A stretch of 64,000 nt of DNA from Microbacterium sp. SL75 (lineage in GTDB: Bacteria; Actinomycetota; Actinomycetes; Actinomycetales; Microbacteriaceae): NCBI RefSeq assembly GCF_026625865.1, contig NZ_CP113067.1, positions 3,224,001 through 3,288,000 of the forward strand, written 5' to 3'. Shown here piece by piece: positions 1-8,043 of this stretch. The position numbers and the translations under genes are program-made. The notes beneath the pieces are model-generated. The model had not been told where the DNA came from, did not search any database, and worked only from the letters and a program-made list of their open reading frames with translations. Each line of letters opens with the position of its first letter. Position 1 is the stretch's first letter.

Positions 1-481
1 CTACACCGCCGGCTTCGCCCTGCGCGTCGACAGCAGCACCGAGGTGCCGGGGCCGCAGGGTCTCGTCGCCAGCCGCGTGCTCGGCGCCCCCGGCGGTGGG
101 GTACGACTTCCGCTCAACGTCGCCCCTCCGATCCTGGCCGGGGAACGTGCCGGCGCCGCCCTGCCCCAGCACGTCGCCTTCGCGTGCAGCGACGTACGGG
201 CCCTCGCCCGGTCCGCCCGCGAACGGGGCTTCGTCCCGCTGGCGATGCCGCGCAACTACTACGACGACCTCGCGGCGCGTTTCGAGATGACGGATGCCGC
301 TGTCGATGAGCTGCGCGAGCTGCATCTGGGCTACGACCGCGACCACGCGGGGGAATACCTGCACTTCTACACGCGCACGATCGGGGAGGTCTTCCTCGAG
401 TTCGTCGAGCGCGTCGACGGGTACACGGGCTACGGCGCGGGCACGGCCCCCGTGCGGCTCAGCGCCCAGGGGCGGCGCTGA
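1..481 (+). CDS. 3-dehydroshikimate dehydratase / HPPD-like protein, C-terminal part (5' truncated)
   Basis: The reading frame is open from the first bases of the window and stops at 479-481, so only about 159 C-terminal residues are visible. They resemble the 4-hydroxyphenylpyruvate-dioxygenase-like (VOC) half of the two-domain 'sugar phosphate isomerase/epimerase plus HPPD' proteins (QuiC type). The HPPD-like end has a run ending FLEFVER, where the Glu corresponds to the last metal ligand of the VOC fold. In the family the N-terminal TIM-barrel half dehydrates 3-dehydroshikimate to protocatechuate. The next gene is a type II dehydroquinase, which fits a quinate/shikimate catabolic pair. The catalytic half is outside the window, so a plain HPPD cannot be excluded, although the shortened C-terminal sequence argues against it. 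Confidence 0.7.
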   Translation, partial: YTAGFALRVDSSTEVPGPQGLVASRVLGAPGGGVRLPLNVAPPILAGERAGAALPQHVAFACSDVRALARSARERGFVPLAMPRNYYDDLAARFEMTDAAVDELRELHLGYDRDHAGEYLHFYTRTIGEVFLEFVERVDGYTGYGAGTAPVRLSAQGRR

Positions 482-494
482 TAGCGTGCCAGGC

Positions 495-953
495 ATGACC
501 ACCCCCCGCCGTCTCCTGCTCGTCAACGGCCCGAACCTCAACCTGCTCGGGACGCGCCAACCCGAGATCTACGGCCGCGAGACCCTCGCCGACGTGGAGC
601 GCGTGACGACGGAGGCCGCCGACGGGCACGGACTGGAGGTCCGCGCCGTCCAGAGCAATCACGAGGGGGTGCTGATCGATGCGATCCACGCCGCACGTCT
701 GGACTGCGCCGGGATCGTGATCAACGCCGGAGGGCTGACGCACACCTCGGTCGCGCTGCGGGATGCGCTGGCATCCGTCGCCCTTCCCGTCGCCGAGGTG
801 CACATCTCGAACATCAAGGAGCGCGAGAGCTTCCGCCGCTTCTCCTACATCGAAGACGTCGCCGTGGTGCACGTCATCGGCGAAGGAGTGCCCGGCTACG
901 CCCGCGCCGTCGACCTCCTGGTCGAGGTCCTCTCGGGGCGGGCCGACGGCTGA
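495..953 (+). CDS. aroQ: Type II 3-dehydroquinate dehydratase
   Basis: This 152-residue protein is the usual length for type II dehydroquinase, which interconverts 3-dehydroquinate and 3-dehydroshikimate as a cytoplasmic dodecamer. The N-terminus has the NGPNLNLLG signature, followed by Arg21 and the catalytic Tyr26 in EIYG. The middle has QSNHEG, and the HISN motif near residue 100 carries the catalytic His. A TAGCGT hexamer at 482-487 lies 7 nt before the ATG and there is no Shine-Dalgarno, so a leaderless transcript is plausible. The upstream gene ends 14 nt earlier and is a dehydroshikimate-dehydratase-like enzyme, so the protein could serve quinate catabolism as well as aromatic biosynthesis. 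Confidence 0.95.
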   Translation: MTTPRRLLLVNGPNLNLLGTRQPEIYGRETLADVERVTTEAADGHGLEVRAVQSNHEGVLIDAIHAARLDCAGIVINAGGLTHTSVALRDALASVALPVAEVHISNIKERESFRRFSYIEDVAVVHVIGEGVPGYARAVDLLVEVLSGRADG

Positions 954-966
954 CGGCGGGGATCGC

Positions 967-972
967 GTAGAC
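967..972 (+). promoter_or_regulatory. Probable -10 element (TAGACT) for efp-nusB
   Basis: TAGACT follows CG, as in several other promoters of this window (5260, 7448, 19914, 30375). It would give a leader of about 45 nt before efp. No convincing -35 box is visible. Confidence 0.5.
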
Positions 973-1025
973 TCTGACGTCGGGCTCTCGCCCACTTCGA
1001 CTCACGAAACGGAATATCGGCACTC

Positions 1026-1586
1026 ATGGCATCCACTGCAGACATCAAGAACGGCGTCGTCCTGAACATCGACGGTCAGCTCTGGAGCGTCGTGGAGTTC
1101 CAGCACGTCAAGCCCGGAAAGGGCGGCGCGTTCGTCCGCACGAAGCTGAAGAACGTCATGAGCGGCAAGGTCGTCGACAAGACCTTCAACGCCGGCGCCA
1201 AGATCGAGACCGAGAACGTCGACCGCCGCGACTTCACGTACCTCTACAACGACGGCGACGGCTTCGTCTTCATGGACGTCGCCGACTACGACCAGATCAC
1301 GGTCGGTGCCGCCACGGTCGGTGACGCCGCCAACTTCCTGCTCGAGAACCAGCAGGTCCAGATCGCGCTCAACAACGGCAACCCCCTGTACGTCGAGATG
1401 CCGCCGTCCGTCATCCTCGAGGTGACGTACACCGAGCCCGGCCTGCAGGGCGACCGCTCGTCGGCCGGCACCAAGCCCGCCACCGTCGAGACCGGCTACG
1501 AGATGCAGGTTCCCCTGTTCCTCGAGACCGGCACCAAGATCAAGGTCGACACTCGCACCGGCGAGTACCTCGGCCGCATCAGCTGA
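1026..1586 (+). CDS. efp: Elongation factor P
   Basis: The 186-residue product matches EF-P length. It binds between the P and E sites and relieves stalling at polyproline stretches. The KOW-like N-domain has the tip loop with Lys32 in PGKGG, the residue that reaches the peptidyl-transferase centre; the OB-fold domains and the conserved C-terminus ending GEYLGRIS follow. Actinobacterial EF-Ps of this kind generally keep an unmodified Lys tip, and no modification gene (epmA, earP) is present in the window. The gene begins ATGGCATCC, one copy of the over-represented heptamer. nusB starts 2 nt after the stop, so the two are co-transcribed. Confidence 0.97.
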   Translation: MASTADIKNGVVLNIDGQLWSVVEFQHVKPGKGGAFVRTKLKNVMSGKVVDKTFNAGAKIETENVDRRDFTYLYNDGDGFVFMDVADYDQITVGAATVGDAANFLLENQQVQIALNNGNPLYVEMPPSVILEVTYTEPGLQGDRSSAGTKPATVETGYEMQVPLFLETGTKIKVDTRTGEYLGRIS

Positions 1587-1588
1587 CG

Positions 1589-1999
1589 TTGAGCGCCCGT
1601 ACCAAGGCGCGCAAGCGCGCCCTCGACATCCTCTTCCAGGCCGACGTGCGCGGCGAGGAGCTGTCGATCATGCTGGCCACCGAGGCCAAGCGCGCGGCGA
1701 ACGAGCCCGCTCGCGAGTCTTCGTGGCTCTATGCCCGCGACATCGTGGACGGCGTGATCGACAACCGCGACGCGATCGACGAGCAGATCACCACCTTCTC
1801 GAAGGATTGGTCGCTGCAGCGCATGCCCGCCGTCGACCGTGCGCTGCTGCGCATGGGCACGTGGGAGATCCTCTACAACGACGAGGTGCCCACGGCCGTC
1901 GCGATCGACGAGGCCGTCGAGCTCGCCAAGGAATTCTCGACCGACGACTCCGGCTCGTTCGTGCACGGCGTGCTGGCGCGGATCGCGCGATCGTCCTGA
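1589..1999 (+). CDS. nusB: Transcription antitermination factor NusB
   Basis: This 136-residue all-helical protein starts SARTKARKRALDILFQAD, the classic NusB N-terminus, and carries the W-x-x-x-R-M-P-x-V-D-R core near residue 70. NusB binds boxA RNA with NusE (S10) and supports antitermination of rRNA operons. The start is TTG, 2 nt after the efp stop and without its own Shine-Dalgarno, so translation is probably coupled to efp. The efp-nusB order is conserved in actinobacteria; in many relatives the pyr operon follows directly, whereas here three accessory genes intervene. Confidence 0.95.
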   Translation: MSARTKARKRALDILFQADVRGEELSIMLATEAKRAANEPARESSWLYARDIVDGVIDNRDAIDEQITTFSKDWSLQRMPAVDRALLRMGTWEILYNDEVPTAVAIDEAVELAKEFSTDDSGSFVHGVLARIARSS

Positions 2000-2105
2000 C
2001 CCCTTCCGACGTGTTCCGACGCGGCCCCGACTTCCCGTCGGCGGCCGCGTCGCGTCGTTCCGACTCCCGGGGCAGCGCCGTTTCGCCTGCCGCGGCCCCC
2101 ACCCC

Positions 2106-2178
2106 ACGCATAAACGCTCTGCGCGCGCATAAACGCGAAGACACCGCGTTTATGCGCGCGGGCCGCGTTTCTGCGCGC
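2106..2178. repeat. 19-bp-pitch palindromic element, copy A
   Basis: This is an extragenic palindrome built from four decamers. GCATAAACGC begins at 2108 and 2127, and its inverse begins at 2146 (GCGTTTATGC) and 2165 (GCGTTTCTGC), exactly 19 bp apart each time. The inner arms, around a 7-nt centre (AAGACAC), can pair perfectly over about 15 bp. The element lies in the 241-bp gap between nusB and the helicase gene, far from any start codon. Five related copies occur at 26741, 26968, 27202, 56748 and 56913. Confidence 0.9.
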
Positions 2179-2240
2179 CGAGAGGTCGCCGGGGGCGACG
2201 TTCCGGCCGCGATGTCGGAGGTCAGCGGAAGGATCGTGCC

Positions 2241-5189
2241 GTGACCTCGTGGCGCGACCTCGTCCCCGAGGGCGCGCGGACCGCGTTCGAGCCGCTCGCC
2301 CTCGGCGTCGAGCTGCGCCAGCGCGAGGCCTACGACCCGTCGCGCTGGGAGGCGCGAGCGGTGGTGCCCGTCACGCCGCGATCGCTGGCGAAACGGCAGG
2401 ACGACCTGCAGCTGGTCGCCCGCCCCCTCGTGCGTGGGTCACGAGACGCGTGGATCCGCGCGGATGCCACGTGGGATGCCGTCCGGCGGTCCTCCGGCCG
2501 GTTCTACCCCGCACACGTGAGGTGGTTCGCCGAGCTCCACGCCCTGGCGCAGGCCCTGCGCACGGCGGGTCCCTTCGCCCCGTCGGGGGACACCGTGGCG
2601 CTCGACGCCATCGACTCGCCGCTGCTGTGGCCGCACCTGGCCGCGGCCGAGGGTCTCGGCATCCCTCTCGTTCCGATGCACGCGCAGCAGCGTGTGCGAC
2701 TCGCTCGTGAAGCGACGGCGCGTGTGGCCCTCGACGCGGTGGGTCAGGGAGCACTGCGTGTGTCGGCGGCCCTCGAGCTCGACGGGCGGTCGACGGATGC
2801 CGCGCACGCCCGCGCCATCGGCGACTCGGGGCTGTTCGCCTATGCGATCGACGTCGACCCGGTGCCGATCGTGCTGGCCGCCGTCGATCTGCCCGCACCG
2901 CTGCCGTCGCTGCTCGGGGCTCCGCCGGTCGATGTGCCGCCGTCCGAGGCCGCCGAGTTCGTGGCGGAGGTCTATCCCCGGCTCGCTCGGCGCGCGCCCC
3001 TGTCGGTGGGGGCGGGGGTTCCGGCCCCACCGCCGGCACGCCCGACCCTCGAGGTGGCGGTCGGCTACGAGGACGACGTCGTGACCTACCGGCTCACCTG
3101 GGCGTATCCCGGCGGTCTCCGTGTCGCCTACGGCTCAGACGCAGACGACGGCGAACGCGAGGTGCGCGCCGAGGCACAGATCGGTGAGCGGTTCGCGACG
3201 GCGTGGGCGGCGGCAACCGACCTGCCGATCGCGGCGAGCGCGATCCTGCGTGATGCCGATGCCGCCGTCTTCGCGACGCGCGTGCTGCCCACCGTCGATG
3301 TGCTCGACGAGGTGCGGGTGCGCACGACCGGCACCGCCCCGGCGTTCCGCGAGCTGCGGGGCGACCCGTCGCTGCGCATCACCGCGGTGGAGTCCCTCAA
3401 CCGCGATTGGTTCGACCTGGGGATCGTCGTGACCATCGAGGGGCGCACGATCCCGTTCGGGATGCTGTTCTCGGCCCTGTCGCGCGGGAGGACACGGGTC
3501 AAGCTCTCGGACGGCGCGTGGTTCTCTCTCGCGCATCCCGCCCTGCAGCGTCTGCGGGAACTGTTGGAAGAGGCCGCGGCCCTCGACGAGTGGGAGACGG
3601 GTCCGCGTCTTTCGCGTACCCATATGTCGCTGTGGGCCGAGTTCGAAGACCTGGCCGACCAGTCCGACGCCGCCGTCGAATGGCGCGGTCTCGCTCGGGC
3701 CCTGCGCGGTGTCGCCGACGTACCGGACGTGCCGACGCCCGCCGGATTCTGCGCCGAGCTGCGCCCGTACCAGCGCGAGGGGCTGTCGTGGCTCGCGTTG
3801 CTGCACGCGCACCGGCTCGGCGGCATCCTGGCCGATGACATGGGTCTCGGCAAGACGCTGCAGCTGCTCGCCCTGGTCGCGCACACGCGTGCGCTCGGCC
3901 AGACCCGCCCCTGGCTCGTGGTCGCCCCCACGTCTGTGCTGCCCACGTGGCGCGACGAAGCCGCGCGTTTCGCCCCCGATCTGCGGGTCGCCCTGGTCGA
4001 GGCCACGTCGGTGCGTCGCACGCGGACGGTCGCCGAGATCGCCGCGGGCGTCGACGTCGTGGTCGCCCCCTACGGGGTCGTGCGCACGGATGCCGAGGAG
4101 TTCGGCGTGCCGCACTGGGGCGGTGTCGTCCTCGACGAGGCGCAGTTCGTGAAGAATCCGGCGACGCGGATCCATCGCGCGATCGCGTCGCTGACCACGG
4201 ATGCCGTGTTCGCGGCGACGGGGACCCCGATCGAGAACGGCCTCGACGACCTCTGGGCGCTGCTGGCGCTCACCGCCTCCGGGCTGTTCCCCTCGATCCG
4301 GCAGTTCCGCGAGGACTACACGCGCGCGATCGAGCAGCTGCCCGCGGATGCCCCGACCGCGATCTCGGCGGCCGCGGCGAGCGCGCACCGCGAGAAGACA
4401 CTGGAGCGGCTTCGTCGACGCGTGCGACCGTTCCTCTTGCGCCGAACGAAGGATGTCGTGGCATCCGATCTGCCTCCCAAGCAGGAGCAGGAGATCGCCG
4501 TCCCCCTCGGCCCCGCCCATCAGGAGCTCTACGACCGGGTCCTGCAGCGCGAGCGGCAGAAGGTGCTGGGTCTTCTCGACGACCTCGATCGGCAGCGCTT
4601 CATCGTGTTCCGGTCCCTGACCCTGCTGCGCATGCTCGCCCTGGCGCCGGGGCTCGTCGACGAACGCGACGCGCACCTCGGGTCGGCGAAACTCGACGTT
4701 CTGCTCGAGCGCCTCGTCGAGGTGGCCGCCGAGGGGCACCGCGCGTTGGTGTTCAGCCAGTTCACGTCGTTCCTCGACCTCGCCGCCCAGAGGTTGGATG
4801 CCGAGGGCCTGTCGTACGCGCACCTCGACGGCTCCACCACCCGGCGCGGGGACGTGATCGACGGGTTCCGCGGGGGAGACGCCCCGGTGTTCCTCATCAG
4901 TCTCAAAGCGGGTGGGTTCGGTCTGACCCTCACCGAGGCCGAGTACGTGTTCGTTCTCGACCCGTGGTGGAACCCCGCCGCGGAGTCGCAGGCCATCGAC
5001 CGCGCTCACCGCATCGGGCAGACCAAGAGCGTGTTCGTGTACCGCCTCATCGCCGCGGGCACGGTGGAAGAGAAGGTTCGGGCTCTGCAGCATCGGAAGG
5101 CTGCGCTGTTCGACGCGGTGATCGACGACGGCGACGCGTTTGCGGCCGCCCTGGACGCCGACGACATCCGGGGACTGCTGGGGCCGTGA
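2241..5189 (+). CDS. SNF2-family DEAD/DEAH helicase (bacterial Swi2/Snf2 ATPase)
   Basis: The predicted protein has 982 residues. The first ~480 residues are a poorly conserved bacterial N-terminal region. The SNF2 ATPase core follows, with the Q-motif region LRPYQREGLSWL near 505, Walker A ADDMGLGKT (Lys538) and Walker B DEAQ (632-635). The C-terminal helicase lobe has DPWWNPAAESQAIDRAHRIGQ near 910-925. Such proteins are dsDNA translocases that often remodel RNA polymerase or nucleoprotein complexes. No SWIM zinc finger, methylase or nuclease is encoded nearby, so there is no sign of a DISARM- or restriction-type system. The start is GTG, with GGAAGGA 8-14 nt upstream. The gene stands alone in a small insertion between nusB and the pyr operon. 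Confidence 0.9.
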   Translation: MTSWRDLVPEGARTAFEPLALGVELRQREAYDPSRWEARAVVPVTPRSLAKRQDDLQLVARPLVRGSRDAWIRADATWDAVRRSSGRFYPAHVRWFAELHALAQALRTAGPFAPSGDTVALDAIDSPLLWPHLAAAEGLGIPLVPMHAQQRVRLAREATARVALDAVGQGALRVSAALELDGRSTDAAHARAIGDSGLFAYAIDVDPVPIVLAAVDLPAPLPSLLGAPPVDVPPSEAAEFVAEVYPRLARRAPLSVGAGVPAPPPARPTLEVAVGYEDDVVTYRLTWAYPGGLRVAYGSDADDGEREVRAEAQIGERFATAWAAATDLPIAASAILRDADAAVFATRVLPTVDVLDEVRVRTTGTAPAFRELRGDPSLRITAVESLNRDWFDLGIVVTIEGRTIPFGMLFSALSRGRTRVKLSDGAWFSLAHPALQRLRELLEEAAALDEWETGPRLSRTHMSLWAEFEDLADQSDAAVEWRGLARALRGVADVPDVPTPAGFCAELRPYQREGLSWLALLHAHRLGGILADDMGLGKTLQLLALVAHTRALGQTRPWLVVAPTSVLPTWRDEAARFAPDLRVALVEATSVRRTRTVAEIAAGVDVVVAPYGVVRTDAEEFGVPHWGGVVLDEAQFVKNPATRIHRAIASLTTDAVFAATGTPIENGLDDLWALLALTASGLFPSIRQFREDYTRAIEQLPADAPTAISAAAASAHREKTLERLRRRVRPFLLRRTKDVVASDLPPKQEQEIAVPLGPAHQELYDRVLQRERQKVLGLLDDLDRQRFIVFRSLTLLRMLALAPGLVDERDAHLGSAKLDVLLERLVEVAAEGHRALVFSQFTSFLDLAAQRLDAEGLSYAHLDGSTTRRGDVIDGFRGGDAPVFLISLKAGGFGLTLTEAEYVFVLDPWWNPAAESQAIDRAHRIGQTKSVFVYRLIAAGTVEEKVRALQHRKAALFDAVIDDGDAFAAALDADDIRGLLGP

Positions 5190-5259
5190 GGGGCGGGGGT
5201 GGCGACTGCGCGTTGCCCCGACACCCCGCGCTCCCCGGACGCTCGCAGCCGTGCGCGCG

Positions 5260-5265
5260 TAGACT
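5260..5265 (+). promoter_or_regulatory. Probable -10 element (TAGACT) for the MBL-Rieske gene
   Basis: TAGACT lies 30 nt before the ATG at 5296, giving a short leader that contains AGGAGCGG as the ribosome site. Confidence 0.5.
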
Positions 5266-5295
5266 CTTCGGGTTCGCCAACGACACAGGAGCGGC

Positions 5296-6879
5296 ATGAA
5301 GATCACCGGCCTCGGCCACGCGGGAATGTTCATCGAGACGCGCGGCGGCAGCATCATCTGCGACCCCGTCATCGGCCCGAGCTTCTTCGGCTCGTGGTTC
5401 CCCTTCCCCGACAACCGCGCCCTCGACTGGGAGCGTTTCGGCAAGGCGGACTTCCTGTACATCTCTCACCGCCACCGCGATCACTTCGATCCGGCGATGC
5501 TGGAACGCTACGTGTCGAAGGACATCAAGGTGCTCCTGCCCGAGTACCCGACCGACGACCTCGAGCAGGACCTCATCGCGCTCGGCTACACGAACCTCAT
5601 CCGCACCGAGGCCGGCGTGCCCCTGCAGTTCGGCGACCTGAAGCTCATGGTGACGCCGCTGCGCGCCCCCTCCGACGGTCCGATCGGCGACTCGTCGCTG
5701 TCGCTCGACGACGGCACCGCGTCGATCCTCAACCAGAACGACTCGCACCCGCTCGACCTCGACAAGCTGTTCGACTTCGGCAAGCCCGACGCGTACTTCA
5801 CGCAGGTCTCCGGCGCGATCTGGTGGCCCATGGTCTACGACCTGCCCCAGGACGCGAAGCAGAACTTCGCGCAGCTCAAGCGCGACGCGCAGAACAAGCG
5901 CGCGATGTACTACATCGACAAGGTGGACGCCGAGCACGTGTTCCCGATGGCCGGTCCGCCGATGTTCCTGCGCGAGGAGCTGTTCCGCTACAACGGCACG
6001 GGCCTCGAGAACGACTCGATCTTCACCGACCAGCGGGAGTTCCTCGCGCACATGAAGGAGCAGCGCCCCGACCAGAAGGGCTACCTGTTCCTCCCGGGGA
6101 CCGAGGTCGAGGTGCAGGGGTCGGACGTCACCGTCACCCAGACGCTGTACACGGATGCCGAGATCGAGCGTGTCTTCGGTGACAAGTGGAACTACCTGGC
6201 CGAGCAGCGCGACAGCCGTCAGGCAGAGGTGCGGGCCGAGGAGGCCACTCGCGCGGAGGTCATCCCCCCGGCGGAGATGCTCGCCGCGATCAAGGAGTGG
6301 TGGGAGCCGCTGCTGCGTCGTGCCCGCACGATCCGCAACGGTGTCGGCGGCATGGTGCGCTTCCGCATCGGCGAGCTCGACATGGTCGTGGACTTCCCCA
6401 AGGCGAAGGTCCGGGAGTACGCGGGCGAAGAGTGCATCTACTGGTACACGATCCCCGCCGACCTCGTGTCGACGAACATCCGGGATCACGAGATCGACTG
6501 GTCGAACTCGATCTTCCTGTCGATGCAGTTCGAGGTGGGTCGTTCGGGCAAGTTCAACGAGTTCCTCACGACGTTCCTCAAGTGCCTGTCGCGCGACCGC
6601 ATCGAGTACGTCGAGAACTGGTACGCCGAGCAGTCGGATCAGACCGAGGATGCCGAGATCGACGGGTGGACCGTTCAGCGCCGCTGTCCGCATCTGCGCG
6701 CGGACCTCACCAAGACCGGCAAGATCGAGAACGGCGTGCTGACGTGCTCGCTGCACGACTGGAAGTGGGACCTGGCCAGCGGTCGCTGCTTGACCACGAC
6801 GGGTCACCCGATCCGCTCCACGCCCAGCGGCGAGCGCGCCGAGGCCGAGCGGGCTGCCGCCGAAGTCGCCGCTGGCTGA
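5296..6879 (+). CDS. MBL-fold / Rieske [2Fe-2S] fusion protein, CMAH-like
   Basis: This 527-residue protein has two recognisable modules. The N-terminal half is a metallo-beta-lactamase fold starting GLGHAGMFIET, with the metal motif H58-x-H60-x-D62-H63. The C-terminal part carries a Rieske cluster motif, C464-P-H466 and C484-S-L-H487, near the end of the chain. Rieske plus MBL is the domain set of CMP-N-acetylneuraminate hydroxylase, but that enzyme has the Rieske domain first and here it is last. The likely role is oxygenation of an unidentified substrate, with the Rieske centre feeding electrons to an MBL-bound metal; this is inference. The VOC protein gene starts 4 nt after the stop codon and probably belongs to the same transcript. 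Confidence 0.8.
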   Translation: MKITGLGHAGMFIETRGGSIICDPVIGPSFFGSWFPFPDNRALDWERFGKADFLYISHRHRDHFDPAMLERYVSKDIKVLLPEYPTDDLEQDLIALGYTNLIRTEAGVPLQFGDLKLMVTPLRAPSDGPIGDSSLSLDDGTASILNQNDSHPLDLDKLFDFGKPDAYFTQVSGAIWWPMVYDLPQDAKQNFAQLKRDAQNKRAMYYIDKVDAEHVFPMAGPPMFLREELFRYNGTGLENDSIFTDQREFLAHMKEQRPDQKGYLFLPGTEVEVQGSDVTVTQTLYTDAEIERVFGDKWNYLAEQRDSRQAEVRAEEATRAEVIPPAEMLAAIKEWWEPLLRRARTIRNGVGGMVRFRIGELDMVVDFPKAKVREYAGEECIYWYTIPADLVSTNIRDHEIDWSNSIFLSMQFEVGRSGKFNEFLTTFLKCLSRDRIEYVENWYAEQSDQTEDAEIDGWTVQRRCPHLRADLTKTGKIENGVLTCSLHDWKWDLASGRCLTTTGHPIRSTPSGERAEAERAAAEVAAG

Positions 6880-6882
6880 CCC

Positions 6883-7293
6883 GTGCCGGGGTTCCATCAC
6901 GTCGAGGTCTGGGTCGCCGACCCGGTCGTGGCGCGCGCGGACTGGGGGTGGTTGCTCGACCAGCTCGGATTCAAGCGCAGCGCCGAGTGGACCGAGGGGG
7001 AGTCGTGGGCCGCGGGGGAGTCCTACCTCACCCTCACCACGTCGCCCAATCTGTCCCGTCCCGATCACGACCGTCGCGCCCCGGGTGTGAACCACCTGGC
7101 ATTCCGCGGGGGTTCTCGAGCGCGCGTCGACGAGATCATGGCGTCCTGCTCGGATCACGGTTGGCGGCCCCTCTACCAAGAGCGCTATCCGTTCGCCGGC
7201 GGTCCGGCCCACTACGCCGGATGGATGGAGAACTCCGCCGGCTTCAAAGCAGAGATCGTCGCCGACGAGGACGAGACCCCGACCCTCGACTGA
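6883..7293 (+). CDS. VOC-family (glyoxalase/bleomycin-resistance-like) protein
   Basis: The product has 136 residues with the glyoxalase-fold pattern: PGFHHVEVWVADP at the N-terminus, APGVNHLAFR in the middle and ENSAGFKAEIVADEDE near the end. His and Glu in these segments are the usual metal-ligand positions. The start is GTG, only 3 bases after the stop of the MBL-Rieske gene, with no separate promoter. The substrate is unknown; pairing with an oxygenase suggests a dioxygenase or isomerase step on the same compound. Confidence 0.85.
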   Translation: MPGFHHVEVWVADPVVARADWGWLLDQLGFKRSAEWTEGESWAAGESYLTLTTSPNLSRPDHDRRAPGVNHLAFRGGSRARVDEIMASCSDHGWRPLYQERYPFAGGPAHYAGWMENSAGFKAEIVADEDETPTLD

Positions 7294-7447
7294 CGCGCCC
7301 TGCGAAGGCGGCGCCAGCCGAATGACATGGCACGCTCCTCGCCGGATGCGCGGGTGCGGCCGACGGCGGCGGGGTCGCCGAGCTACCCCGCTGATACGGA
7401 CCCCCGCCGCACAGCTTCTCTCCACGGCATCCGGCCAGCCCACCCGC

Positions 7448-7453
7448 TAGACT
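7448..7453 (+). promoter_or_regulatory. Probable -10 element (TAGACT) of the pyr operon
   Basis: TAGACT lies in the 219-bp gap before pyrR. It would start a leader of about 50 nt that includes the PyrR-binding hairpin. Apart from one GGCATCC heptamer at 7426, nothing else is recognised in 7294-7447. Confidence 0.55.
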
Positions 7454-7472
7454 GGTCCGAGAACCACAGCAA

Positions 7473-7505
7473 CCTTTAACCCCGTCCCGTGAGGCGGAGA
7501 AGGGA
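7473..7505 (+). promoter_or_regulatory. Putative PyrR-binding hairpin overlapping the pyrR ribosome site
   Basis: The segment GTCCCGTGAGGCG matches the known PyrR RNA-binding loop consensus (ARUCCNGNGAGGYU). It is flanked by CCTTTAACCC on the left and GGAGAAGGG on the right, which can pair as CCUU/AAGG and CCG/CGG with an internal bulge. The right arm contains the GGAGAAGGGAG Shine-Dalgarno of pyrR. This is the layout described for mycobacterial PyrR translational repression, in which UMP-bound PyrR stabilises the hairpin and hides the ribosome site. No terminator/antiterminator pair follows, so translational control is more likely than attenuation. Confidence 0.75.
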
Positions 7506-7512
7506 GCGGCGG

Positions 7513-8043
7513 ATGAATACGCGCACCGTCATGCACGATGCCGATATCGCCCGCGCTTTGACGCGCATATCGCACGAGATCCTGGAGTCCAACAAAGGAC
7601 CGGAGGGACTCGTCCTCCTCGGCATCCCGACCCGCGGCGTCACGCTCGCGAATCGGATCGGCCCTCTCGTCAGCGAGTTCGGCGGTGCTCCCGTCGCGGT
7701 CGGCTCCCTCGACGTGACGATGTACCGCGACGATCTGCACCGCAATCCCACGCGGTCCCCGCGGAAGACCGAGATCCCCGCCGGGGGCATCGACGGCAAG
7801 ACGGTCGTGCTGATCGACGACGTGCTGTTCTCGGGCCGCAGCATCCGTGCCGCCCTCGACGCTCTGCAGGACATCGGCCGCCCCGCCGCCGTGCGCCTTG
7901 CGACGCTGATCGACCGCGGTCACCGCGAACTGCCGATCCGCCCCGACTTCGTGGGCAAGAACCTCCCCAGCGCCCGCGACGAGCGTGTCAACGTGCGCCT
8001 CGCCGAGATCGACGGCGTCGAGGAGGTGACGATCGAATCATGA
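7513..8043 (+). CDS. pyrR: PyrR: pyr operon RNA-binding regulator / uracil phosphoribosyltransferase
   Basis: The protein has 176 residues, typical of PyrR. It has the type I phosphoribosyltransferase fold with the PRPP-binding motif [17 protein letters not shown] near 97-113 and the N-terminal RISHEILE helix. PyrR binds its own leader RNA when UMP is high and can also convert uracil and PRPP to UMP. The ATG at 7513 is preceded by GGAGAAGGGAG; an in-frame upstream start at 7489 would lie inside the RNA-binding site and is rejected. The stop overlaps the pyrB start (ATGA), so it heads a tightly coupled operon whose order matches the mycobacterial pyrR-pyrB-pyrC-x-carA-carB-pyrF. Confidence 0.95.
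   Translation: MNTRTVMHDADIARALTRISHEILESNKGPEGLVLLGIPTRGVTLANRIGPLVSEFGGAPVAVGSLDVTMYRDDLHRNPTRSPRKTEIPAGGIDGKTVVLIDDVLFSGRSIRAALDALQDIGRPAAVRLATLIDRGHRELPIRPDFVGKNLPSARDERVNVRLAEIDGVEEVTIES

Noticed and set aside
2241..5189. SNF2 helicase as part of a defence system
   Set aside because: No methylase, nuclease, phospholipase or other defence partner lies within several kb; neighbours are core genes and an oxygenase pair.
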